Assembly (NCBI GenBank): GCA_020634435.1
Contig: JACKBS010000011.1
Span: forward strand, 248,001-312,000
DNA length: 64,000 bases
From: Ardenticatenaceae bacterium
GTDB lineage: Bacteria > Chloroflexota > Anaerolineae > Promineifilales > Promineifilaceae
Reading direction: 5' to 3'
Below, piece after piece: positions 18,029-26,480 of this stretch. Positions within the stretch are counted from its first letter, which is position 1. Every line of letters begins with the position of its first letter. The translations under genes and the position numbers were made by a program. The notes beneath the pieces are model-generated. The model was not told the origin of the DNA. It worked only from the letters and a program-made list of their open reading frames with translations, and did no database searches.

Positions 18029-19279
18029 ATGTCTTCACGTCTCCTCCAAAAACTCCGCGATGTCGAACCGTGGCAGCGCACGTTGTACATCATGTTTGCG
18101 GCTCAGCTGTTAACGGCCGTTGGCTTCTCCGTTATCTTCCCCTTTTTGTCCCTGTACGTCACCGACTTGGGCAGCCGCACCAGCCTGAGCGTAGAGTTTC
18201 TGGCCGGGGCCGTGTTTTCCGCCCAGGCAATCACCATGATGGTTGCCTCGCCGATTTGGGGCGCAGTGGCCGACCGATACGGCCGTAAACTCATGGTCGA
18301 GCGGGCGATGTTTGGCGGCGCAGTCATCATGCTGCTGATGGGTTTTGTGCGCTCTGGTGAAGAACTGGTGCTGCTGCGCGCCCTGCAAGGCATGATCACC
18401 GGCACAGTGGCCGCGGCGAATGCGTTGGTTGCGTCTGTGGCCCCGCGCCAGCGCAGCGGTTACGCCATGGGGCTGCTGCTCATGGGTCAGACCACCGGTG
18501 TCGCCATCGGCCCGCTAATTGGCGGCGTGCTGGCCGATGCCTTTGGGTATCGCCTCACCTTTGTCCTCACGTCCGCCTCGCTGCTGCTGGGTGGCCTCAT
18601 GGTTTACTGGGGCGTCGAAGAGAGCAAAGCCGCCCGGCCCGAAGCATCAGCGCCGAAGCGCAGCTTTTGGGCCGATTGGCGGCATGTTTTCCAGGCTGAT
18701 GGCGTGATTTTGGCCTACGCGCTGCGTTTTTTAGCCAATTTAGGTCGCGTGCTGCTGACTCCTTTTGCGCCGCTTTTCATTGCCACGCTGCTGGTAGACA
18801 GCCGCCATCTAAACACCATCACCGGGCTGGTCATTGGGGTGTCGGCGGCGGCGGGGACGATTACGGCCGTTTACCTCGGTCGTCTGGGTGATCAGGTGGG
18901 GCATGGCCGGGTGCTGAAGTGGAGCGCTCTGGCGGCGGGGCTGCTGTTTTTGCCGCAGAGCCTGGTGACCAGTGCGTGGCAACTGCTACTGCTGCAAGCG
19001 CTCACCGGCGCGGCGGCGGGCGGCATCGTGCCGGCCCTGAGTGCCCTGCTAGCGCGTTATACCGAGCCGGGCGAAGAGGGCAGCGTCTACGGCATCGACA
19101 ATTCGATTGTGGCCGCCGCGCGGGCTGCTGCGCCGTTGGTCGGTTCGGTGATTGCCTTCTGGTTTGATCTGCGCATGACGTTTGTGGCAACGGCCGTTAT
19201 TTTCCTGGTAGTTGCGGCGGTGGCCTTTTTGCGGCTTTCTGGTGAAGAACCTGCCCCGCTGCCTCAATTGGGTGATTGA
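18029..19279 (+). CDS. MFS transporter (drug-efflux type)
   Basis: A 416-residue, 12-helix major facilitator. Motif A is in the loop between helices 2 and 3 (GAVADRYGRKLMV), where the palindrome ACGGCCGT encodes the YGR. The second-half copy of that loop reads LGRLGDQVGHGRVL. The pattern fits the DHA1/TetA-like multidrug group; the substrate is unknown. The start ATG lies 9 bases after the upstream hairpin. Confidence 0.88.
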   Translation: MSSRLLQKLRDVEPWQRTLYIMFAAQLLTAVGFSVIFPFLSLYVTDLGSRTSLSVEFLAGAVFSAQAITMMVASPIWGAVADRYGRKLMVERAMFGGAVIMLLMGFVRSGEELVLLRALQGMITGTVAAANALVASVAPRQRSGYAMGLLLMGQTTGVAIGPLIGGVLADAFGYRLTFVLTSASLLLGGLMVYWGVEESKAARPEASAPKRSFWADWRHVFQADGVILAYALRFLANLGRVLLTPFAPLFIATLLVDSRHLNTITGLVIGVSAAAGTITAVYLGRLGDQVGHGRVLKWSALAAGLLFLPQSLVTSAWQLLLLQALTGAAAGGIVPALSALLARYTEPGEEGSVYGIDNSIVAAARAAAPLVGSVIAFWFDLRMTFVATAVIFLVVAAVAFLRLSGEEPAPLPQLGD

Positions 19280-19374
19280 GCTATTTCCTACAAAATCCCA
19301 ATTGAATCTTCACATTTTCTAAACACCTTTTTCCTATACTGATTTAAAAATGCTTATTGTGAAAAAAGGAACAA

Positions 19375-19908
19375 ATGGCTGCGACAACAATACCTTCAGA
19401 ACGGAAAAAGAAACGTCTTAGTGAGACGGTAAAAAACTATTGGCTAGACATTGCCCTCTTTTTGGCGTTTGTCATTGACATGAACACCCGCTTTACCGGG
19501 TTGGCCATTCATGAATGGCTGGGTTTGGGCTTTGGCGTAGCGCTGATTTACCATCTGCTGCTGCACTGGAACTGGATTGTCTCGCTCACCAAACGACTGG
19601 TGCGCAAGCTGCCGAACGGGCAGCGGCTGCGCTACCTCATTGACCTGATTTTGTTTGTGGATATGGTTGTTTTGACCATAACCGGCATTTGGATTTCTGA
19701 GGTGGCCATGCGACAGCTGGGTTTGAGCTTTGGTGATAACTTTTTCTGGCGCAGACTGCATGGGCAAACGGCCGATCTGGCTATCTGGCTGGTGGCTTTG
19801 CACATTGCCCTGGACTGGAAATGGATCGTGAACAACACCAAACGATATATTTGGCAGCCGCTGACCAAAAAGCGGCGCGTGGTACCGGCTGTGGTGGAGG
19901 GCGAGTAA
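19375..19908 (+). CDS. DUF4405 membrane protein (cytochrome b561-like)
   Basis: 177 residues with four membrane helices. Histidines sit where heme b ligands occur in b-type cytochromes: AIHEW, YHLLLHW, RLHGQTAD and ALHIALDW. This matches the DUF4405 family. Probable role: membrane electron transfer; heme binding is inferred. The ATG has AAAGGA upstream, and a TATACT box (19335-19340) may be its -10. It is translationally coupled (TAATG) to the next gene. Confidence 0.8.
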   Translation: MAATTIPSERKKKRLSETVKNYWLDIALFLAFVIDMNTRFTGLAIHEWLGLGFGVALIYHLLLHWNWIVSLTKRLVRKLPNGQRLRYLIDLILFVDMVVLTITGIWISEVAMRQLGLSFGDNFFWRRLHGQTADLAIWLVALHIALDWKWIVNNTKRYIWQPLTKKRRVVPAVVEGE

Positions 19909-20327
19909 TGAAAACGATTGGACGTATTTTAGCGATTTTGTTGGCGATTACGGCCGTTGCTGGGGCCACTTACGCGTTGGGGCAGACGAGCTGGTTTGCC
20001 CAACAATTTGCTGGTGGCGGCGGGGGCGATCGTGACCGGATTCAGCTGCAAGATGGCGAAGGTGCGGGTGAGTTTGGTCAGCCGGGCTTTGGCCAGAGTG
20101 GACGCCCGGCACGGCCCGATTTTGGTGGCGAAGGTGGCTTTGAAGGTCGTGGGCATGAAGGGGCAGGTGGATTTAACCTGTCTGGGCTGTCTGAATTTGC
20201 CCGCACGCTCATTCCAATGGCTTTGGTGATTACGGCCGTTGCCCTCCTCACCAAATTGGGTGACTCCTGGCGCAAACGGCGCAAAACGGCCGCTGCGACA
20301 CCTAGCGAACCGCTCGCCGAAAGTTAG
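19908..20327 (+). CDS. Small membrane protein with Gly-rich loop
   Basis: 139 residues; the ATG overlaps the preceding TAA by one base. There are two membrane helices (about 5-27 and 100-118) separated by a Gly/Arg/Asp-rich low-complexity loop (GGGGGDRDR, then repeats of FGQ/GFG), ending in a basic tail. I do not recognise a family. Its coupling to the DUF4405 gene suggests a partner subunit. Confidence 0.7.
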   Translation: MKTIGRILAILLAITAVAGATYALGQTSWFAQQFAGGGGGDRDRIQLQDGEGAGEFGQPGFGQSGRPARPDFGGEGGFEGRGHEGAGGFNLSGLSEFARTLIPMALVITAVALLTKLGDSWRKRRKTAAATPSEPLAES

Positions 20328-20374
20328 CGATTTAAAGGTTGAGTTAAGTACAACAAGCTGGTTTTTTCTCCTGG

Positions 20375-20411
20375 AAAGGCGCGACGTATCGGTGTTATAC
20401 GTCGCGCCTTT
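20375..20411 (+). terminator. Terminator hairpin
   Basis: AAAGGCGCGACGTAT pairs exactly with ATACGTCGCGCCTTT (15 bp, 7-base loop), 47 bases after the stop at 20327. The 3' arm ends in TTT followed by CGCTTTGTT. A good bidirectional-looking terminator. Confidence 0.75.
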
Positions 20412-20517
20412 CGCTTTGTTCAATAGGTGATTTTCACACAATCTACATCTAAAATTCGTTTTTTCTCTGATACAATGGCCCTCATTAAACGGCTCGCACT
20501 GTTAGCAGAGAAACCGA

Positions 20518-22329
20518 ATGATCAAGCTGCGGCGTTACTTTTTTATCTCCAGCCTCATTTCATTTATCGTCATCGCTTTACTGTTGGGCTATTTCGTGCG
20601 CCAGACCGTGCGGACCAACCTGATGGAAACGGCCGAAAGCAAAAATGTCGCGCTGACGCAAGCCTTCTCCAATTTCCTTTGGCCCGCTTTTGCCCCCCTT
20701 GTTGCAGAATCACAAACGCTTTCCCCGGAAGCCATTCAGCAAGATGCCCGCATTCCTGAGCTGTACCAGCTGGTGCAGACGCAGCTGGACGATCTTTCCG
20801 TGGTAAAAATCAAAGTTTACAACCTGGAAGGCATCACCGTTTTTTCCACCGAATTGGCCCAAATCGGCGAAAGTAAGCTGGACAATGCTGGTTTTCTGGC
20901 GGCGCGAGATGGGCTGGTGGCCAGTGAACTGACCCACCGCGAAACGTTTAGCGCCTTTGAGCAGGAAATTGAGGATCGGGACGTTTTTTCTAGCTACGTG
21001 CCGATTTATGCCAACGGCCGTTCCGGCCCTATTGTAGGTGTGTTTGAGGTGTACGATGATGTGACCCCGCTCGTCGTGCGTACCAATCAGCTGCAATGGC
21101 TGGGGCTGGGTGTGGTGGTGCTGCTGCTTGGGCTGCTGTTTGGCTTTCTCACGCTGATCGGCCAGCGGACGTTTCGCATTGTGCAGGGCCAATACGAGGC
21201 GATCCGGCGCAATGAGCAGATTTTGCGGGAGAGCGAGGAAAAATACAGCAACCTGTTCCAGCAGTCGGGGGATGGCATCTTTTTGTTGGATTGGAACGGC
21301 CGTATTCGTGATGCTAACCTGCGCATTGAGCAAATGCTCGGCTATGAGCGGGATGAACTCCTGACGATGACCATCGACCAACTGCATCCCGAAAATGCAA
21401 GCCAGCAAATGAACCAGCGCACGGACCAACTGCTGCAAAACGGGCTAACTCAATTTGAGATTGATTTTGTGACCAAAGATGGTTTTCTGATGCCCGCCGA
21501 AGTATCGGTAACGATGCTTGAGTTGGGTGGGGAGCGCGTGCTCCAGGGCATCGTGCGCGATATTTCCGAACGCCGCCGCCAGGAGCAAGACCTACGCCAT
21601 GCCCGCGATGAAGCGTTGGAAGCGTCGCGCATGAAGTCGCAGCTGCTGGCCAATGTCAGCCACGATTTGCGCACACCGCTCAACGCCATTCTGGGCTACA
21701 CCGAAATGTTGCAGGCTGGCGTCTACGGCACCCTTTCTGACCAGCAGCAGGTGGCTACGTCCCAAATTATTGACAGTACCGGCCATTTGCTGAACTTTGT
21801 TAACAACCTGCTGGACCAGGCACACATCGAAGCTGGACGATTGCAGCTAAATCCCAAGCCATTCCCGCTGCTGGAGCTGGTGCAGGAGGTCGAGGAGCTG
21901 GTGCGGGTGCTGGCCGAAGCGAAAGGGTTAAAGCTGCACAGCACCATCGCCCCGGAAATGCCGACCCAAATTTATGGCGACCGGTACTGGCTGCGCCAGA
22001 TTCTGACCAATTTGCTGGGCAATGGCATCAAGTTCACCAACAAGGGATTTGTGGATCTGAAGATTTACCCGTCTGGCCCAACGGAATGGGCTATCCAGGT
22101 GTCCGACAGCGGCGTGGGTATCCTGGAAGGGTTGCAGGATCGGGTGTTTGAGCCGTTTTGGCAGGTACCCGGCGAGAAGAAAAAGTTGGGGTCTGGCCTG
22201 GGTTTGTCCATCGTGAAGCAGCTGGTGGCTTTGATGGGCGGCAGCGTGGCCATGCACAGCAAGGTGGGCGAGGGCACTACGTTTGTCATTGTGCTGCCGT
22301 TGCAGCCTGTCGCGGAGTATGTTGGATGA
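20518..22329 (+). CDS. Membrane sensor histidine kinase (PAS-HisKA-HATPase)
   Basis: 603 residues. Two helices (about 9-28 and 193-215) flank an extracytoplasmic sensor domain of about 165 residues, followed by a linker coiled coil, a PAS domain (about 240-355), HisKA with H382 in ANVSHDLRTPLNAILGY, and HATPase (NLLGNGIKFTN, DSGVGI, GSGLGLSIV). A TACAAT -10-like box is at 20471-20476. The stop overlaps the receiver gene (ATGA), so the two form a coupled two-component pair. The signal is unknown. Confidence 0.92.
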   Translation: MIKLRRYFFISSLISFIVIALLLGYFVRQTVRTNLMETAESKNVALTQAFSNFLWPAFAPLVAESQTLSPEAIQQDARIPELYQLVQTQLDDLSVVKIKVYNLEGITVFSTELAQIGESKLDNAGFLAARDGLVASELTHRETFSAFEQEIEDRDVFSSYVPIYANGRSGPIVGVFEVYDDVTPLVVRTNQLQWLGLGVVVLLLGLLFGFLTLIGQRTFRIVQGQYEAIRRNEQILRESEEKYSNLFQQSGDGIFLLDWNGRIRDANLRIEQMLGYERDELLTMTIDQLHPENASQQMNQRTDQLLQNGLTQFEIDFVTKDGFLMPAEVSVTMLELGGERVLQGIVRDISERRRQEQDLRHARDEALEASRMKSQLLANVSHDLRTPLNAILGYTEMLQAGVYGTLSDQQQVATSQIIDSTGHLLNFVNNLLDQAHIEAGRLQLNPKPFPLLELVQEVEELVRVLAEAKGLKLHSTIAPEMPTQIYGDRYWLRQILTNLLGNGIKFTNKGFVDLKIYPSGPTEWAIQVSDSGVGILEGLQDRVFEPFWQVPGEKKKLGSGLGLSIVKQLVALMGGSVAMHSKVGEGTTFVIVLPLQPVAEYVG

Positions 22330-22697
22330 CCGAGCCGTTGGCCGTGATTGTGGAAGACGATGCCAAGCTGGCCGATATTTTTTCGTCGGCGGTGCAGGCG
22401 GCTGGTTTTGTGACGGTGGTGGCAGAAAACGGCCGTATTGCCCTTGAGCTGCTGCAAAGCCAAACCCCGGTTTTAATCGTCCTAGATTTGCACCTGCCTG
22501 ACATCTCTGGTGGTGAAGTGCTGGCCTTTATTCAGCAGACTGAACATCTGCAAAAGGCCATCGTCATGCTGGCTACGGCCGATGCCTGGCTGGCCGAAAG
22601 TCTGCGTGCCGACGTGGATTTTGTCCTCATGAAGCCAATCAGCTTTACCCAACTGCGTGACCTGACTGGACGATTACGGCCGTTTACCGCCACCTGA
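22326..22697 (+). CDS. Single-domain response regulator
   Basis: 123 residues, a receiver domain only. The ATG at 22326 overlaps the kinase TGA; a longer in-frame reading from 22158 lies wholly inside the kinase and is not used. Acidic E10-D11-D12, phosphoacceptor D54 in IVLDLHLPDISG, and K103 in VLMKPIS are present. With no output domain it must act by protein contact or as a phosphate shuttle. Confidence 0.88.
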   Translation: MTEPLAVIVEDDAKLADIFSSAVQAAGFVTVVAENGRIALELLQSQTPVLIVLDLHLPDISGGEVLAFIQQTEHLQKAIVMLATADAWLAESLRADVDFVLMKPISFTQLRDLTGRLRPFTAT

Positions 22698-22743
22698 GAT
22701 TTGCCATTGCGTAATTGCAAAGCCGTGGCAAACTTGTGTCCTC

Positions 22744-23610
22744 ATGGACACAACTCGCCCGTTTATCCAGGCAATCCGGGCCACCTACCCCGATTTTATC
22801 GCCAACAAGGCCCATTTTCTTGAAGATGGCCAATACAACGATGTGCTGCTGGTAAACGGCCGTGCGATTTTTCGCTTCCCCCGTTATCCCGGCGGCGTGG
22901 AGCAGTTGGCCCTGGAGACGAAAATTTTAACGGCCGTTCAGCCCTTCTTGCCGCTGCCGGTGCCCAATCCCTCTTTTGTGCAGTTTGCCAACGCTACGGT
23001 GGGGCAGGCATTTATGGGCTATGAGATGATTCCTGGCGAGCCGCTTTACCCCGCCGCATTTGCCCAAATTGGAGACAAAGCCACCTTAGCTGCTCAGCTC
23101 GCCGAATTTTTGCAGGCGCTGCATGGTGTGCCCATCCAATCCCTGGTAAATGAGCCGTTGCCGGTGAGTGATACACGCGAGGAATGGTTGGAGGTATACG
23201 GCCGTATCCAAACCCAACTGTTTCCCTACATGCGTCTGGATGCCTGCAAAACGGTGGCACAACATTTTGAAAGCGTGCTGGATGATCCCACCCAGTACAA
23301 CTTTCCCCCGGTGCTGCGCCATGGGGATTTTGGCACGGGTAATCTGCTGCACGATCCGGCCACCCAGCAAATGAGCGGCGTCATTGACTTTGGTTTTGCC
23401 GTGTTGGGCGATCCGGCCTTTGACGTGGCTGGTTTGTTGACCTACGGCGAGCCGTTTGTGCAGCAAATGGTCAAGCATTACCCGGCCATTGCCGATTTTT
23501 GGCCGCGCGTCCATTTTTACAAGGGCACGTTTGCTTTGCTTGAGGCGCTGTATGGCGCAGAGCATGGCGACGAAGCGGCCTTTAACCGTGGGCTGGAAGG
23601 CTATGTCTGA
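22744..23610 (+). CDS. Aminoglycoside phosphotransferase (APH)-family kinase
   Basis: 288 residues with the APH/choline-kinase fold. The ATP-binding N-lobe has YNDVLLVNGRAIFRFPRY and the lysine-type strand region. The catalytic loop is LRHGDFGTGNLLHD (Brenner motif HGD...N) and the metal-binding loop is VIDFGFAVLGDPAFDVA. Such proteins phosphorylate aminoglycosides, homoserine, choline or sugars; the substrate cannot be assigned. Its stop overlaps the next gene start. Confidence 0.85.
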   Translation: MDTTRPFIQAIRATYPDFIANKAHFLEDGQYNDVLLVNGRAIFRFPRYPGGVEQLALETKILTAVQPFLPLPVPNPSFVQFANATVGQAFMGYEMIPGEPLYPAAFAQIGDKATLAAQLAEFLQALHGVPIQSLVNEPLPVSDTREEWLEVYGRIQTQLFPYMRLDACKTVAQHFESVLDDPTQYNFPPVLRHGDFGTGNLLHDPATQQMSGVIDFGFAVLGDPAFDVAGLLTYGEPFVQQMVKHYPAIADFWPRVHFYKGTFALLEALYGAEHGDEAAFNRGLEGYV

Positions 23611-24115
23611 AATCTGGTGGCTGACGCTGGAAACGCTAACGGCCGAACACGTCGAGGAGATTCTGACCTGGCGCTACGAGACGCCTTACGAACTGTACGA
23701 CATGAGCAGCGGGCCGCCCAACGCCATCGTTTTGGCCGAAGCAATTGATTATTTTTTGCAGCCTGATTACCATTTTCGCGCCATGTTTCGCCAGCCAGAA
23801 GGGCAATTGGTCGGGTTTTGCAGCTTTGGCGAGGATGGTCAGGTGAGCGGGGGTGATTACAGCGCCGCTGCCGTGGACATTGGCATGGGCGTCCATCCTG
23901 AGTATACCGGGCGCGGCCTGGGGGCAATGTTTGCCGGTGTGGCCATTGATTTTGCGCTGGCCCATTTTGATGTGCCGCGTTTGCGCGTCACCATCGCCGA
24001 GTTTAACCGGCGGGCGCAAAAGGTGTGGCAGCGGCACGGCTTTGTGCCGGTGCAGCGATTTGAGGCGCGGTATGGGAAACGGCCGTTTCTCATCTACACA
24101 AAAGATGTGAGTTAG
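23603..24115 (+). CDS. GNAT-family N-acetyltransferase
   Basis: 170 residues; the ATG at 23603 overlaps the TGA of the upstream kinase gene by eight bases. The acetyl-CoA motif A is seen in IGMGVHPEYTGRGLGAMF, with motif B in LRVTIAEFNRRAQKVWQRHGF. The substrate is unknown. It is coupled to the APH-like kinase, so both may modify one small molecule. Confidence 0.85.
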   Translation: MSEIWWLTLETLTAEHVEEILTWRYETPYELYDMSSGPPNAIVLAEAIDYFLQPDYHFRAMFRQPEGQLVGFCSFGEDGQVSGGDYSAAAVDIGMGVHPEYTGRGLGAMFAGVAIDFALAHFDVPRLRVTIAEFNRRAQKVWQRHGFVPVQRFEARYGKRPFLIYTKDVS

Positions 24116-24129
24116 GCAAAGCTGCTGCG

Positions 24130-24663
24130 CTAGGTGGTCTTGTGGCTGACGGCCGAATAAATTTCACCCAATAAGCGGCTGGGTCGAGTGTTTAGCTTCC
24201 GCGTTTCGACAAAACCATTGCGGCTGGCGATAGTTTGCCAGCTGGGAAAAGAAAAAGGGTGAGGGACCCACATATTGCCGCGATCCACGTTGTATTCCAC
24301 CACAATGAGTCGCCCACCGGGGCGCAAATACGCATAAAGCTGCTGCACAATGCCATCTTTGCGCCGCTGAAAGTGCAGTGCGTTGGCCATGAGGATGCCG
24401 TCGAGCGGTGGCAAAACGAGTGGGCGCGTGTAGTCGGCGGTAAGGTAAGTGACATGCGTTTGGGGAAAACGGCCGTTCATCACCTGTTCTTGTTCGCGTA
24501 AAGCGTGGTCGCTTTTGTCAATCGAGGTGATTTGCCCACCGGGTCCCAAACAGTCGGCCAACGCCAGCGTAAAAGCACCAGTGCCTGAACCAAAATCTGC
24601 CCAAATGCCCCCCGCCTTTGGAACACCATCCCGAATTAAAGCCACATGATCTGCATGATTCAT
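24130..24663 (-). CDS. Class I SAM-dependent methyltransferase
   Basis: 177 residues from the ATG at 24663. SAM motif I is WADFGSGTGAFTLALAD, motif II is the acidic SIDKSDHAL, and later motifs include DGILMANALHFQ and LRPGGRLIVVEYN. This is the small-molecule methyltransferase type. Its start overlaps the TGA of the HNH remnant upstream (TGATG). It converges on the GNAT gene with a 14-base gap. Confidence 0.85.
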   Translation of the reverse strand: MNHADHVALIRDGVPKAGGIWADFGSGTGAFTLALADCLGPGGQITSIDKSDHALREQEQVMNGRFPQTHVTYLTADYTRPLVLPPLDGILMANALHFQRRKDGIVQQLYAYLRPGGRLIVVEYNVDRGNMWVPHPFSFPSWQTIASRNGFVETRKLNTRPSRLLGEIYSAVSHKTT

Positions 24664-25031
24664 CAGAGGTTGTTTCCTTTGGAGGAATTGCATTGATAGC
24701 AGAGTGGTTGGATGTTTTCAATGCTGTCTGAGCCACCTTGACTTAGAGGCACGATATGGTCTTTTGTCCAGACATATTTGTATCTTCTGTCAGGACGACA
24801 GGGAATAGCTTCCCACTTTCTTTTACAACGCGGACAATGATCATAGGTAGACAATTTTTCTAACCATTCCCGACGCGTGTGGTAACCTTCGCTGTTTTTC
24901 TTGCGTTTTGAATACGCATTGGCTCGTTTTTGTCGGCACGTGCGACAGTACCGATGTGACTTTCCCGTGCTTGATGAGGTCCAGTAGCCCCACTAATGGC
25001 TTCCGCATTTTCTACAAGCATTTGCTGTCAT
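24663..25031 (-). pseudogene. HNH endonuclease gene with in-frame TAG
   Basis: Read from the ATG at 25031, the frame gives MTANACRKCGSH, a TAG at 24995-24993, then WGYWTSSSTGK, CRTC and on without interruption to the TGA at 24663-24665. The C-terminal part has a complete HNH motif (KDHIVPLSQGGSDSIENIQ, CYQCNSSKGN) plus the CPRC zinc pair. The full frame would be about 122 residues, typical for small HNH proteins. After the TAG no ATG is available, and the only late start is a TTG at 24854 that would lose both upstream CxxC pairs. TAG is used as a normal stop elsewhere here (for example at 24113-24115), so the gene is probably inactivated or truncated. Confidence 0.72.
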
Positions 25032-25050
25032 TTTGTGAATTATTTACATC

Positions 25051-25163
25051 TGTCATGCTGAGGTCCTCCGAAGCATCCATCCACTGGAAAATGGCGATAC
25101 TTTGGTCTGGCAAAGGCTTTGCCGGCGATCCTTGGGGGATGCTTCACTATGTTCAGCATGACA
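25051..25163. repeat. Palindromic repeat (TGTCATGCTGAG type)
   Basis: Arms TGTCATGCTGA (25051) and TCAGCATGACA (25163), plus inner arms CGAAGCATCC / GGATGCTTC, enclose a spacer containing AAAGGCTTTGCC. The element fills most of the gap between the HNH remnant and the aminotransferase end. Repeats of this kind are common in diverse genomes and probably non-autonomous. Confidence 0.6.
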
Positions 25164-25171
25164 ATTCAGGG

Positions 25172-26344
25172 CTAACTGCGAAGCTGAAGCTTTTGCAGAC
25201 GTTCACCGGCTTGTTCCAGAGTGGTGAGCTTTTTGGGATAGGCAAAGCGGATGACGGAACGGCCGTAGCCTTCCAGCGAGTAAAAACTATCCCCCGGCAC
25301 CACGGCAACGCCCACGTCCGAGGCCATGAAGTAAGCAAATTCGGTCGGTGTCAAGCTGGCCTGGGGAATGGGCAGCTGGCTGTAATCGGCCATGATGTAA
25401 TACGCGCCTTGGGGTTCATTGGCCTGAAAACCAACGCTATTTAGGATTTCCATCATGAGGGCGCGGCGCTGGTGATAGTCGCGGGTGGTTTGCTCGAAGA
25501 AGCTTTCTGGCAGGGAGAGCGCGGCGGTGGCCGCCACTTGCAGCGGCGTGGCCGCACAAATCGTCGTGAAGTCGTGCAGCGTGCGGATGCCCAGCGCAAA
25601 TCGTTCCGGCGCAATGACGTAGCCCAGCCGCCAACCGGTCATGGCAAATGTTTTGCCCAACCCGCCGATGGTGATGGTGCGCTCCCGGAGCGGTTCTAAA
25701 CTGCCGGGAGATTGGTGAATACGGCCGTCGTACAAAATGCGGTCGTAAATTTCATCGGTAATCAGCACCAGGTCGTTTTCCAATACGACCTCGATCACGC
25801 CAGCAATTTCTTCGGCATCAAAAACGCGCCCCGTAGGGTTGTGCGGCGTGTTGAGCAGCATCGCTTTGGTTTTGGGGGTGACGGCGGCACGCAGCTTGGC
25901 CTTCTCCAGCCGGTAATCTGGCGCGTCCAGGGCTACCGAGACCGGCACCGCATTGGCAATAAACGCCGACGGCCGAAAATTATCGTGCGCCGGTTCCAGG
26001 ATGAGAATCTCGTCGCCGGGGTTGAGGATGGATTGAACGGCCGTAATAATCCCCTCACTCACGCCGCAGGTGACAGTGACGTGTTTGTCTGGGTGAACGT
26101 CCCAACCAAGCCGCCCGGTGTACAGCTCCGCCAATTTTTCGCGCAGCGGCGCGTAGCCCCAGGTGATGGCGTACTGGTTGAGACCGTTTTGGATGGCCTG
26201 AACGGCCGCTTCTTTCACCGGCTCTGGCGTATCAAAATCGGGGAAACCCTGGCTCAGGTTGATGGCGTTATGCTTGAGCGCCAGGCGAGTCATGTCGCGA
26301 ATGACAGATTCTTTGAAAAGCTGAAGGCGTTGGGATGTTTGCAT
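25172..26344 (-). CDS. PLP-dependent class I/II aminotransferase
   Basis: 390 residues from the ATG at 26344; a GTG 30 bases upstream lies inside the promoter and is not used. It shows the fold-type I features: substrate-binding NLSQGFPDFDTP, QYAITWGY, the PLP-phosphate loop TCGVSEGI, HNPTGRVF, LITDEIYDRILYDG and catalytic lysine in IGGLGKTFAMTGWRLGY. The overall pattern is closest to kynurenine/glutamine or aspartate-type aminotransferases (KAT-like). The exact amino acid cannot be assigned. Confidence 0.92.
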   Translation of the reverse strand: MQTSQRLQLFKESVIRDMTRLALKHNAINLSQGFPDFDTPEPVKEAAVQAIQNGLNQYAITWGYAPLREKLAELYTGRLGWDVHPDKHVTVTCGVSEGIITAVQSILNPGDEILILEPAHDNFRPSAFIANAVPVSVALDAPDYRLEKAKLRAAVTPKTKAMLLNTPHNPTGRVFDAEEIAGVIEVVLENDLVLITDEIYDRILYDGRIHQSPGSLEPLRERTITIGGLGKTFAMTGWRLGYVIAPERFALGIRTLHDFTTICAATPLQVAATAALSLPESFFEQTTRDYHQRRALMMEILNSVGFQANEPQGAYYIMADYSQLPIPQASLTPTEFAYFMASDVGVAVVPGDSFYSLEGYGRSVIRFAYPKKLTTLEQAGERLQKLQLRS

Positions 26345-26350
26345 GGGGCG

Positions 26351-26379
26351 AGTATACTTTTGCCCTCTAGACACGTCAA
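26351..26379 (-). promoter_or_regulatory. Sigma70-like promoter of aminotransferase, leaderless
   Basis: Reading the minus strand: TTGACG (26379-26374), a 17-base spacer, then TATACT (26356-26351). The ATG begins only 6 bases after the -10 box, so transcription should start at or next to the A of ATG. That predicts a leaderless mRNA. Confidence 0.7.
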
Positions 26380-26384
26380 TGAGT

Positions 26385-26453
26385 GGTAATCGGTGGAGGG
26401 TGGTCGGTGAACGGATTTGTGTACCGATTACCGATTACGGATAACCGATTACC
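26385..26453. repeat. Intergenic GGTAATCGGT / ACCGATTACC repeat
   Basis: GGTAATCGGT at 26385-26394 is complemented twice downstream (26423-26432 and 26444-26453), allowing alternative hairpins between divergent genes. A related string (CGGTAATCGGTAAACC) occurs near 52047. Confidence 0.45.
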
Positions 26454-26480
26454 GCCCTCTGTGGCCAAAAGGAAAAAACA

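Noticed and set aside
22158..22325. Longer start for the single-domain response regulator
   Set aside because: The extra residues would lie wholly inside the kinase gene in another frame; the ATGA overlap at 22326 is the normal arrangement.
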